A stretch of DNA of 64,000 bases from Malassezia japonica. Its lineage: Eukaryota > Basidiomycota > Malasseziomycetes > Malasseziales > Malasseziaceae. How positions within the stretch are numbered: position 1 is the first letter of the stretch; every line of letters begins with the position of its first letter. Of the stretch, positions 52,664 to 62,600 are shown piece after piece. Location of the stretch: the NCBI RefSeq assembly GCF_029542785.1, contig NC_083371.1, positions 496,001 through 560,000 on the forward strand. Direction: 5' to 3'. Below the pieces are notes generated by a model. It saw only the letters and a program-made list of their open reading frames with translations. It made no database searches and was not told where the DNA came from. The translations under genes and the position numbers were made by a program.

Positions 52664-53780
52664 ATGTTCGCTCGTGCTGCTCTCCGTACCCCTGTCTCTG
52701 CTGTCCGCGCCCCTGCTGCCACCCGTCTGTTCTCGCAGACCGCCACTGCCAACCGCAAGGTTGCCGTGCTCGGTGCGTCGGGCGGTATCGGCCAGCCTGT
52801 ACGTACCTTTTTTTGACCCAGCTCTCGCTTCTCCTGAAGCTCAACAGGGACGTGACCGACCTCCGTCTCTACGACATCCGCCTCGCCCCGGGTGTCGCTG
52901 CTGACATCTCGCACATCAACACCCCGGCCAAGACCACCGGTTACGCCCAGGAGGACCTCGAGTCGGCCCTCGACGGCGCCGAGGTCGTCCTCATCCCCGC
53001 CGGTGTCCCCCGCAAGCCCGGCATGACCCGTGACGACCTGTTCAACGTACGTCGTACGACACTAACACTAGACGAACGCCTCGATCGTCCGTGACCTCGC
53101 CAAGGCCGCCGCCAAGGTCTGCCCCAAGGCCCACATGGCCATCATCTCGAACCCCGTCAACTCGACCGTCCCCATCGTCGCCGAGGTGTTCAAGAAGGCC
53201 GGTGTCTACGACCCCAAGCGCCTGTTCGGTGTCACCACCCTCGATGTGACCCGTGCCGCGACCTTCCTGTCGGGCATCGCCAACTCCAACCCCGAGACCA
53301 CCAAGGTCCCGGTCATTGGTGGCCACTCGGGTGTGACCATCGTCCCCCTCCTTTCGCAGGCCCCCGGCTCGGATGCCGTCTCGGCTGGCGAGCAGTACGA
53401 CAAGCTCGTGCACCGCATCCAGTTCGGTGGTGACGAGGTCGTCAAGGCCAAGGACGGTGCGGGCTCGGCTACCCTGTCGATGGCCTACGCCGCCGCCGTC
53501 TTCACTGAGAGCCTCCTCAAGGCCCTCAACGGCGAGAAGGGTGTCAAGGAGTGCACCTTTGTCGAGTCGCCTCTCTTCAAGGATCAGGCTGAGTTCTTCG
53601 CCTCGCCCGTCGAGCTCGGCACCGAGGGTGTGCAGAACATCCCCGCCCTGCCCAAGCTCACTGCTGAGGAGCAGAAGCTGCTCGACGCCTGCCTGCCTGA
53701 CCTTGGCAAGAGTACGTACTACGATTCACTAACAGACAGACATCAAGAAGGGTGTCAGCTGGGTCGCCGAGAACCCGTAA
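52664..53780 (+). CDS. MDH1: Mitochondrial malate dehydrogenase
   Basis: Four exons give 346 residues; introns are at 52799-52821 (23 nt), 53047-53071 (25) and 53712-53739 (28). The presequence is [20 protein letters not shown]. The NAD site reads [19 protein letters not shown] across intron 1. [48 protein letters not shown] and the active-site [16 protein letters not shown] follow. The end after intron 3 is [13 protein letters not shown]. The enzyme interconverts malate and oxaloacetate in the TCA cycle. Codon bias is strong (GTC, AAG, CTC), as in RPL6. Confidence 0.97.
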
Positions 53781-53824
53781 ATGGGTCGATAGTCAATAGC
53801 TATCCCAAACTACGCAAGTGCGTC

Positions 53825-54896
53825 CTAGATCAGCGTCGTGACCGACGTGTCCGTAAACGACTTCGAGTCCCAGCCTTGCGCGGGGTGCTGCAACACGCCA
53901 GCATCCTCCAGCACCTTGAGCGTGTGCTGCAGCATGCCAGACGACAGCGTGTACGCATTCGTCTCGAGCGCCTTGGCGTCGGTGGGCGTGACACCTTCGG
54001 GGTCGGGCGTCGCCTCGCCGGCCCAGCGCACATTCGACGCCCAAGCGGCAATGTCCTCGGGCTTGTAGTGGTGCACGCTCTCGATAAAGGCGTGCAGCGA
54101 GCGGTCCGCACGCGTCTGAGGGTTGGCAAATGCGGTGATCGACTCGTGGAGCTTGTGCAGGAACTCTTCGAGAAGCGACTTGTTGTCTTTCAGCGCCGTG
54201 TTCTTGCTCGCCGCAATCGTCCACGACGGCCACGGCGTGGGGAGCGAGCCAACAAAGCGCACCTCGCCAGCGTCCTGGAACGGCTTCGTGGTGAACCACT
54301 CCCACATAAAGAAGCCAGTTTCATGCCTGCGTTAGAATAGTAACGTACCCGGCGACTTGGTTCACACCGTCACGCAGCGTCTTGAAGTCGTTGTTCACGA
54401 CAAAGTCCTGCTTGGCGACCTTGCCGTCGGCATCCGTCCAGCCTTGCTGCAGGCCCAGCACACTCGCCATGAGGTGTGAGCCGCTGCCGAGACGACTCAC
54501 ACCGACCTTGCTGTCACGGAGGTCGGCCACCGTCTGGTACTTGTCGGCCGCGGGCGCAGTACCGGTGATGATCGCCCTGCGTTAGTAGAGGAACGTACCA
54601 GTTCAGACTGCTGCGCACGTAGCTGCCGACCAGTGCATAGTCCGTACGGCCTTTGGCAATACCGGCAATAAGCGCCTCGGTCAGTGCGACAGCCACATCG
54701 ATCTTTTGGCCGCCGGCATTGCTGGCATCGAGCGAAGTGAGCATCTGGCCCGTGCCAGACGGCTGCTCGACAAGCTCAATGTGCGCTTGGCCCTGCAATG
54801 AGAAAGTCGACATACCCATTCGGAAGAGGCAAGCTGCAGAAGGGGGGCAGCAAAGTGTTCGGGAACGAAACCCACGCGCAGCTTAGGACTCGCCAT
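53825..54896 (-). CDS. Periplasmic-binding-protein-like (NMT1/Ca3427-type) protein
   Basis: Four exons give 334 residues; introns are at 54793-54815 (23 nt), 54577-54598 (22) and 54327-54348 (22). The spliced start [20 protein letters not shown] and [39 protein letters not shown] and [20 protein letters not shown] match the type II periplasmic-binding fold of the NMT1/SsuA family. The closest group I know is the fungal Ca3427 family of Candida, whose ligand is uncertain (thiamine-precursor-like folds). There is no signal peptide, so it is probably intracellular. Vitamin-related ligand binding is inference. Unspliced frames break the gene into four pieces. Confidence 0.8.
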
Positions 54897-55146
54897 GGTT
54901 GAGGAACTCTACCGGACTGAAGCTGTCAACGCCCTCCTCCACACCGCACGTGCCGTGGAGCCTGCGCTTTGGCCATGTCGAGCATGCAGTGCGGCGATGT
55001 CGAGGTGCATGTTTCAATCCCGAGCTTCTACGGGGTCCATTTCGGGTACGAGCCCTGGCCATACTCTGTGGGACATTTGCTTACTGTAGCAGAACAGTTT
55101 CGAGCATACAAAGGGCTATTCGATTACGTAGGGTATACTCGTGTCA

Positions 55147-56260
55147 TTACTCCGACTTGGACTCCACAGCCTCAGGCGCAGGCTCTGCAGCAGACTCGGG
55201 CTCCTTCTCCGATGCTTGGGGAGCACTCTCTTCGCCTTCTTGCTGGACGTAAGGGGCGCAATCAGCAACAACCTTTTGTTCGAGCTGCAGCACGGCACCG
55301 GCCAGCAGGTCGATCTGGCGCTTGGCATCGGCAAGCGTGTGCGGCTCTTCTTGCAAAATGGATGCAATCTGCGCATTCGTAGCATCTTCCGGTGTCGGCT
55401 CGTACGCAGCTTCGACATTGTCTCCAAACTGGAACTGGGACCAACTGCCCGTATCAGTAAGCTGTCCCAGGCTTGTCGTGCATTGCTCCATCGTCAAGAG
55501 GAACGGTGTAAAATTTTGGGCAGACACCGTGATGACCTGGTAAGCTGTCAGGCCACCAAACACGCGTAGCCACTCTGGCAACGGGTTTGAGACGACCAGC
55601 TGCAGTTGCGCATAGGCAAACACCGCCTGGAGAAGGAGGCCCCAGAACGTGCCTGCACCGGTCGGCCGCGACTTGCCGCGCATCATGACCCACGCAAGAG
55701 CCTGGGCAAAGAGAAGCTGGACGTGGAGAACCCCCAGCGCGTCAATACCCCGCCGCATAAACTCGTTCATCGAGCTGAGACGCTCCCACGACTCGACATC
55801 GTTGCCAAACCTGTATAAGTCATTCCACCTACCGATCGTACGCGAATCGGAGCACCGGATCAGAGAGCGTGCTGTACGCCTGGCGCAGCGCCAGAAACTT
55901 GTCTTCGTGCTCGTACCCCGCCTTGTCAGGATGGTACACCTTGGCAAAGTGCCTGAACTGGCGCTTGATATCTGCCTCAGGCGCCCACGGCACCGTATGA
56001 AGCACGGTGTAGTAGTTTGTCTGCATGCCCAGCAGCGTACGGGACACGCAGTAGCCGAGATACAGCACGGCCACGAGCATGCGTGCAGCGTGCCAATGTG
56101 ACACCGCCGCGGCGCTCTTCGGCTCCGGTCGGCGGAGACGCAGCACATGGATGGGCATCGCATAAGCACATTGCAGCACCATACGAACGCCAAAGTTCTC
56201 TGCGGCGCCCCACAGGCCCCACAGCAGCACCTGGGTCACGACCGCCTGCACTGCTCCCAT
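55147..56260 (-). CDS. Membrane-anchored J-domain protein (Erj5-like)
   Basis: Two exons (56260-55833, 55810-55147; 22-nt intron) give 363 residues. N-terminal hydrophobic segments (VVTQVLLWGLWGAAENFGV, ARMLVAVLYLGYCVSRTLL) precede a J domain: NYYTVLHTVPWAPEADIKRQ, FAKVYHPDKAG with the HPD triad, and LRQAYSTLSDPVLRFAYDRF across the intron. Two more hydrophobic stretches (GTFWGLLLQAVFAYAQLQL) and an acidic Ala/Glu/Ser-rich tail end the protein. The order fits ER-membrane J proteins such as Erj5, which support BiP/Kar2. The organelle is inferred. Confidence 0.8.
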
Positions 56261-56346
56261 CGTTTCGGTAAGAGCAATAAATTGGCACGTGCACGACGCG
56301 GTGCCTTCTCTCTACGGCGGCCCAAGCGCGAAGTGCTGCACTAGGA

Positions 56347-58953
56347 ATGCACTCGCGTCGTCAGAGCAGTATGGTGCGTGGGCGAAATGCAGATACGCCG
56401 TACGAGCGCGTGGACGACAACGATAGCGGCCAGGACGAGGTCGAGCTCTCGCTCTTGGGCGACGGAGATAAAGGTGATCGCCATGGCGACGAAGAGTCGC
56501 TGCTTGACGACGAGGACAGCACGGTAAAGATGGTGCGCCAGATCGTACCCGAGACCGACATCCCGACGCTTCCCTCGCTCACCTTTCGGTCGCTGCTGCT
56601 GGGCTGTGCATTTACCGTGCTTGGCGCTGGCATGTCACAGCTCTTTTTCTACAAATCGAACGCGCCGGTATTCAGCAGCTACTTTGTGATTCTCGTGACG
56701 CTGCCGATGGCGCGTTGGATGGCGAGGAATCTCCCGGACAAGCGCGTAAGCATCTTTGGGTGGTCCTTCCGCTTGAATCCCGGACCGTTTACTGCCAAAG
56801 AGCACGTTCTGATTGCTGTCACGGTCTCGTCAGGCGCGACAAGCGCGTACGCGTCCGACATTATCAACATCCAGGAGCTCTTTTTTCGCCAGCACATGTC
56901 GGCGATTCCGGCACTCACCTTGCTCATCACGACGCAGGTGATTGGGTTTGGATTCGCGGGACTCGTGTACAACCTTTTGGTGCGGCCGCCGTCGATGGTG
57001 TACCCCAGCACGCTCGTTACAGTCTCGCTGTTTAATACGCTACACGACACAGAGTCATCGCTGACGCGCGTGCGAATGCGCTTCTTTGTGATGGTATTCT
57101 TTGGCATCCTCTTTTACCAGTTCCTGCCGACGACCTTTTTCCCGACAATGAGCAGTGTTGCGGTGCTGTGCTACGTGAATCGCAGCAGGGTGACGCAGAT
57201 TCTGAGCTCGGGCTACCGCGGATTTGGCATTGCCAACCTGAGCTTTGATTGGAATGTGGTCGGAAACAGCGGCCCTCTCTTCCAGCCGTGGTGGGCAGCG
57301 CTCAATTTCTATGGCGGTCTGATCGGCATGATGTACGTTGTGATGCCGCTGCTCTACTTTTCCAATTTTTGGAACGCCAAGTCATTCCCCGCAGTGTTGA
57401 GCTCGGGCCTGTTTACCACAAACTATACCAAGTTTGACGTGGACGGCGTGCTGCAAAAAGACAATACGCTCGATATCGCAGCATGGAACGAGAACAAGCC
57501 GATGCTTCTTACGCCCTTTTGTACGTACCTTTACTGACGCAGTCGCCCTCTCGTATGGAATTAGTGTACGTCTTCCCTCTGACCCAGTTTGCCGTCTTGA
57601 CCAGCACGGTACGCATTGCGCCTGACCCAGATTATGCATGTGGTGCTGTGGCACGGCAAGGATGTGAAGAAGGCCATGTTTAATCCAGTCTACTCGGTAC
57701 GGGCTTGGGCTGACACAGGACGTGCACAACCGACTCATGCAGTCGTACCCCCTCGTGCCCCAGTCGTGGTACCTGTCGACGCTGGTGCTGTCGCTCGGTG
57801 CAGCAATTGTGCTGGTCATGACGACGCCCCTACAGTTTCCGGTACGTTACTACGCTGACGCAGGTGTGGGGCTTGCTGCTCTCCGTCGGCATGTCGCTCT
57901 TTTTCCTGATCCCGATTGGCATTCTCAAGGCAGTGAGCGATACAGGCGTCGGCCTGAATGTGATTACCGAGTACGTTGCATGCCTCACACAGATTTGTCG
58001 CTGGTTTCCTTATTCCCGGAAAGCCAATCGGAAGTACGTGTGTCAACTAACCCAGACGTGTGCTGGAAGTGCTACGGCTACATGAGCTGTGCACAGGCCC
58101 TAGACATGATTGGCGACCTGAAGCTCGCCCACTATATGAGTACGTTTTTTCTTCTCACCCAGAAATCAACCCCAAGCACATGTAGGTACACTGGCTGACG
58201 CAGGTTCCTTTCGCAGTTGATGTACGTGACTGTGCTAACGCAGTGGCACTGTGATCGGTACGTGTCCTGGCTTATGCAGGTTGTGTTGTGAATTACATGG
58301 TCGTGTGCGTCGTGCTTGCCCCCGAGAATGGGTACCGTGCCTTTTTGGACGGAAGTGGTACGTGGCAATACTAACGCAGTGCCCGACCCCAGCGGCCAGT
58401 GGGACGGACGGTAGGTTTTTTTTGGCTCACGCAGCAAAGTCCACATTTTCCGGTCGGCGTCGATTATCTGGGGCGCCGTTGGCCCCGAGCGCTTCTTTTC
58501 CGGTGAGTACCGCAAGTTGTACTGGGGATTTGCGCTCGGTGTCGTGATTCCGTTCATCCCCTGGCTCCTGCACAAGCGCCTCGAGCGCATGAAGAACAAG
58601 GTGCTGCGCGAGTCGATCTTTAGCAAGACGGTCGTGCCAATTATTCTGCACGGTGCCATCGCTCTTCCCGCCACGCCGACTAACGTATGTCTCTCTGCTC
58701 ACACAGATCATTATTGGCGGCTTTGCCTGTGCGTTTTTGTCACAGAAATGGGCACGCGAGCGGTATCCCGACTGGTTCGCCAAGTTCAAGTACGTTGTCT
58801 TTCTAACTCAGCTATGTTCTTTCAGCCGCTTTGGACGCCGGTGCTTCTGTCAATGCGCTCATTGTCTTTGTTCTGTCCATCACCATGTTCAAGTGGTGGG
58901 GCATGCCGCACTTCTTTGCGGGGAACGACGCCGAGCATTGCCAAGCCCCATGA
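56347..58953 (+). CDS. OPT-family oligopeptide transporter with 15 tiny introns
   Basis: Sixteen exons give 757 residues. The long first exon (56347-57520) carries an acidic cytosolic N-terminus and the OPT motif NPGPFTAKEHVLIAVTVSSG. Fifteen introns follow at 57521, 57566, 57609, 57697, 57842, 57971, 58034, 58140, 58182, 58222, 58258, 58358, 58411, 58685 and 58790; thirteen are 22 nt, one 23 and one 24. Spliced, the tail gives KDVHxxLM-type (YSDVHNRLMQSYPLVPQSWY), GFLIPGKPIGNVCWKCYGYM and FNYVLSAALDAGASVNALIV, all OPT hallmarks. OPT proteins import small peptides or glutathione at the plasma membrane with protons. Exon lengths sum to 2274, exactly 758 codons. Confidence 0.95.
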
Positions 58954-58990
58954 TGTAGATTAGCTAAGCAACCCCGTTGCATCCGCCTCC

Positions 58991-60190
58991 ATGCCTGGCC
59001 CAGTCGGGGTCCGTGTGGCGGCGTGCGCGGCAGCCCTCTTGGCATGCGTGCATGCCGCATACCTCCCAGAAACTTATACGAGAGCATCTAACGCGCAGCA
59101 TGTTCCTACGCTGGCCTGGGATCGCCGCCAGGTGTCGAGCCATGATGGTATGCTGCATGGTTCCCCCGGGGCGACCGTCACGCCCTCTGGCGCTACCGGC
59201 AGTGCAACATCGCCGACGTCGTCCCCGGCCCCTGTTGACCCCGGGGGTGGCGGCTCGTCCATCTTTAGCTATCCCTTTGTGACGCTTGCCGTGGTCGCCG
59301 TCGGTGTCTTTGTCCTAGTGGTCATTGCGATTGCCATCCGCCTTTCGATCTGGAACCGGCGCTCGCAGTCAGGGCAGTATGCGCAAGGAGATGGAATGTA
59401 CATGCCGCCGAACCTCTTTTCCACGGTTCCTGCTGTGGATCCGGTGCAGCCACCGACGCTACTGGAAAAGACGGTTGCGCCGCACGCATTCGACGCGACG
59501 AAGCCAGTCACGTCGCAGGCGCCCGACTGGGCCGCCATCCAGCCTGTATCCGTGTGCTTCGACAAAGACTCTTCGGACAAAATTCGCACGTCGCTCAACG
59601 CACCGCAAGACGCAAACGACCCGGCGAGTAACGAGCCACTGGTCGGCAGTGCGCAGGTTACCTGCTTGGTCTCCTTGCCTACGTCGCGCACTGTCTTCCC
59701 CGCACGCCTGCGCAAGCGCTCCGGAAAAGACCAAAAGTGTTCAGCTTTTAACCCGCTCTTCCAGGGGTCACAGGTCAGCTACGCAGGTGATCTGACCGGC
59801 GATCTCTCGCGCACTGGCTCGCTGAAGCGTGCGCCGAGTATTGCGTCGCGCATGTCCGCAAAAGAAACGAGCGACGCACGTCGCGATGCGTACTTCCAGA
59901 CGATGGAACGCGAGGCGAGCGAGGGCGGCCTCGCGCCGCCCCGCCCCCCCTTGACTCGCAACGACTCTCATAATTCGGTCGGGCCGACAGAGCAGGCGCC
60001 TGTTGACGACGACGAGCATGTCGGCATCTTTGCATTTGGTTCCGTTACTCTCCCCATTCAAAAGTCGCGTACGACTGGATTCTCGGAAAAGAACTCTTCG
60101 CTCACGAAAGCAGACCTCCTCGCGTTGATGGATCAGGCACACAATGTACATGCCCCTGTGAAGCCCGAGGATGTGCATACACACACATAA
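58991..60190 (+). CDS. Type I single-pass membrane protein of unknown function
   Basis: A single exon of 399 residues. A signal peptide (VRVAACAAALLACVHAAY) is followed by ~70 Ser/Thr/Pro/Gly-rich residues. One membrane span (FVTLAVVAVGVFVLVVIAIA) ends in a basic stop-transfer (RLSIWNRRSQ). The ~285-residue cytosolic tail is Ser/Thr/Asp-rich with possible phosphosites (RTGSLKRAPSIASRMS) and a conserved-looking VGIFAFGSVTLP. The layout resembles small fungal wall sensors (Mid2/Wsc-like) without a Wsc domain. That comparison is topological only. Confidence 0.75.
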   Translation: MPGPVGVRVAACAAALLACVHAAYLPETYTRASNAQHVPTLAWDRRQVSSHDGMLHGSPGATVTPSGATGSATSPTSSPAPVDPGGGGSSIFSYPFVTLAVVAVGVFVLVVIAIAIRLSIWNRRSQSGQYAQGDGMYMPPNLFSTVPAVDPVQPPTLLEKTVAPHAFDATKPVTSQAPDWAAIQPVSVCFDKDSSDKIRTSLNAPQDANDPASNEPLVGSAQVTCLVSLPTSRTVFPARLRKRSGKDQKCSAFNPLFQGSQVSYAGDLTGDLSRTGSLKRAPSIASRMSAKETSDARRDAYFQTMEREASEGGLAPPRPPLTRNDSHNSVGPTEQAPVDDDEHVGIFAFGSVTLPIQKSRTTGFSEKNSSLTKADLLALMDQAHNVHAPVKPEDVHTHT

Positions 60191-60203
60191 TACTATAGAT
60201 ACC

Positions 60204-61319
60204 CTACGACCATGTGCGCTGCATAATCGTCTGGATCGCCTCTTCCACATTGTTGGAAATGATGGTGGGGGTGTGTGCCGGGGGGCCTTCGACGTCGCGG
60301 AAGACGCCGGTGCGGACCAATGCGGAGGACCAGCCAAAGTTATTTGCGCCCATAATGTCCGACGCGGGATTGTCGCCAACCATCCAGATGTTCTCCGGGG
60401 CGACGTGCAGCTCACCCTCCTTGGACGAGTTGCGCAGGAGCTGCTGCATGAGGCCGTTGGCGAAATCGTATGTGACCTTTTCCGGCTTGCCAAAGGTCAC
60501 CGCCTCGATCTCGTCGCCGTCCGTCACGCGGCGGTACACGGCTTCGAGCGCAGTGCGGAAAGCGCCCTGGCCGAGGCGCGCGACACTAAAGTCGTTGCCC
60601 CACAAAAGGTCGCCGTGCGAAAAGTAGATCGGGACCTTGGGGCGGCGGCGCAGCTCTTCGTTCGTGAGCACCGTGCCAAACACGCCCTTATCGGCGCGCA
60701 TAATGTCGATACAGTACTGGATATCACGGCCCCACTCGCGGCTGTCGTGGAAGACAAAGATCGCCGCAAACTCGACCTGCGAGAAGTCGACGTGGCGCAC
60801 GGCCGCCTGTTGGTCGGCCGCCGGCGGCGCGTACGGGAACGAAGGGGGCGCATAGGCTTGCAAGTCGTGCACCGTGTACACCTGCTTAAAGCCGTACCCC
60901 TCGAGTACGGAGCGCGAGGCGCCCGCAGGGAGATCGGGGCCGCCGATCATCAGCACGGGCTTGTCCTGGTAGAGGGGAAGGAGCGAGTTCATCACCGTGT
61001 GCGCCTGGATGACCTGCGCAGGCACCACCTTTTGCTGGAAGTCGTTCGACAGGTCTACCGCGCGCTGGCTCTCGTCGCGGCCGCCGCTGTTGGTGATAAA
61101 GAGATAGGGCACCTTTTGATTCCAAGGATTCTCGCCTTCGAGCATTTTGAGGGTGCGCAGCGCTTCCGGCAAGACGACCGGCCCCTGCTTGAGGACACCG
61201 TCAATGTCAAACGCGATAGCAATCGGTGTGCGTTCTTTCGTAGTGGCGATCGTGCGCGTGCGCAGCGCCGGCACGGCGCCGCGCGGCAGCATGCACCGCG
61301 TGCGGCCTAGCAAGCTCAT
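60204..61319 (-). CDS. HAD-superfamily hydrolase, HDHD5/CECR5-type
   Basis: A single exon of 371 residues with a mitochondrial-type N-terminus (MSLLGRTRCMLPRGAVPALR). HAD motifs are IAFDIDGVLKQGPVVLPEAL (motif I DxDG), PYLFITNSGG (motif II), TFGKPEKVTYDFANGL (motif III region) and MVGDNPASDIMGANNFGW (motif IV). The family contains yeast YKR070W and human HDHD5, mitochondrial proteins of unknown substrate. Its stop is 13 bases from the convergent membrane-protein gene. Confidence 0.9.
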   Translation of the reverse strand: MSLLGRTRCMLPRGAVPALRTRTIATTKERTPIAIAFDIDGVLKQGPVVLPEALRTLKMLEGENPWNQKVPYLFITNSGGRDESQRAVDLSNDFQQKVVPAQVIQAHTVMNSLLPLYQDKPVLMIGGPDLPAGASRSVLEGYGFKQVYTVHDLQAYAPPSFPYAPPAADQQAAVRHVDFSQVEFAAIFVFHDSREWGRDIQYCIDIMRADKGVFGTVLTNEELRRRPKVPIYFSHGDLLWGNDFSVARLGQGAFRTALEAVYRRVTDGDEIEAVTFGKPEKVTYDFANGLMQQLLRNSSKEGELHVAPENIWMVGDNPASDIMGANNFGWSSALVRTGVFRDVEGPPAHTPTIISNNVEEAIQTIMQRTWS

Positions 61320-61394
61320 CGGAGGAAGCGGAGGTAGGTGCTGACTAAGGAAGTCCGTGCGCGGTTACCGGTCGGGACCTCTTGCCACACCATC

Positions 61395-61954
61395 ATGACA
61401 TTCCGTCTCGCTACCCGCCCCGCTGCGCAAGCTCTTCGTGTTCCCAAGACGCCGCTCGTGCGTACAGTGACCAGCCTGAGCAAGGTTGCGTACACCGCCA
61501 AGGCCGAGTCGAGCGGCGCCGGCCGCAACGGCGATGTGAAGCTGCGTGAGGGCGGCCCCCTCAAGTTCCAGCTTACGCTCCCCAAGTCGCTCGGCGGCTC
61601 GGGTGAGGGCCACAACCCCGAGCAGTTCTTTGGTACGTATCTCTACTGACCCAGCGCTCGGCTACTCTGCGTGCTTCCTGAGCGCGGTCAACGCTGTGGC
61701 GCGCGCCCAGAAGGTCAACCTCCCGAAGGATATTGAGGTGCACGCGGACGTGAGCATTGGCACGCCCGAGGGCCGCCAGGGCTTTGGCCTCGCGGTCGAG
61801 CTGCTCGTCAAGGCTTCGTATGAGGCCGCGCAGAGGGAGGAGCTCGAGGGCGTCATCAAGGCTGCGCACGAAATGTGCCCCTACAGTAATGCAGTGTACG
61901 TATCTATGCTAACGCAGCCGCAACAACATCCCGGTCAAGGTGTCCCTTGCCTAA
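61395..61954 (+). CDS. Ohr/OsmC-type organic hydroperoxide reductase
   Basis: Three exons (61395-61632, 61655-61895, 61918-61954; both introns 22 nt) give 171 residues. The core reads VAYTAKAESSGAGRNGDVKL, GEGHNPEQFFALGYSACFLS across the intron and AAHEMCPYSNAVRNNIPVKV. Both reactive cysteines of Ohr (Cys in GYSACF and Cys in HEMCPYS) are present. Ohr reduces lipid and organic peroxides, using a thiol donor. The N-terminus (MTFRLATRPAAQALRVPKTP) looks mitochondrial. Ohr is mainly bacterial, so old transfer is possible, but the introns show it is fully adapted. Confidence 0.92.
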
Positions 61955-62104
61955 GTAGCGCGTTCCGTCGGTAGTATACACACCTCCACTACCACGTGCC
62001 TCCTCTCGACACGACGGCCCCGACCGCGACGTGCGACGCCCTGAGAGTGCGCCGCGATAGTGTGCCGAAACGTGCCTAATCTCTAGTCATATTGTATACT
62101 GGTG

Positions 62105-62401
62105 ATGCTGGGCCTTGGTACCATCTTTTACACGGCGCTCCTGCTCGTCAATGCGATCGCTGTGCTGAACGAGGACCGATTCTTGAACCGAAGTACGTCA
62201 TGCCCCTAACGCAGTCGGCTGGTCGACAAACTCGCGTAGCATGAGCTTTGACGATACCGGCGATGCGGGCGTCAAAGCGCGGCTCGTCAACTTGATCAGC
62301 GCCGTGCGGGTCCTCCTCCGAAGTACGTCTCCCCCACTGACAAAGTCCCCCTCATCGCTGTGAATATCATTGTAATTTTCTACGAGTTGATCCTAGGGTA
62401 G
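62105..62401 (+). CDS. YOS1: ER-Golgi transport protein Yos1
   Basis: Three exons (62105-62192, 62215-62322, 62346-62401; introns 22 and 23 nt) give only 83 residues. The spliced protein is the Yos1/IER3IP1 family: MLGLGTIFYTALLLVNAIAV, LNEDRFLNRIGWS, VKARLVNLISAVRVLLRIPL and AVNIIVIFYELILG, with a hydrophobic segment at each end. It works with Yip1-Yif1 in COPII transport. The second acceptor is CTGACAAAG, an AAG rather than the usual CAG. No single ORF is long enough to show it. Confidence 0.93.
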
Positions 62402-62600
62402 ATAGCATGCAATTCCTGCGCTGCTGAGCATCTATTTTTGCCTGCCACCTTTGGGCGTATTTTGCCCATCCTGCGCATTTCTCCGGCCTTCCGGTGTTGG
62501 TTGGGAATTTTGTGGATCGCTGGATCGGGCGTGTCGATTCTATTCGGTTGACCCGTGTTGATCTACGCCCGCCATTCCCCATCCGGCGACATCAAAACCG

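Noticed and set aside
54969..55382. Plus-strand ORF upstream of the binding-protein-like gene
   Set aside because: Its second half is antisense to the J-protein exon, and the first half shows no family or intron signals.
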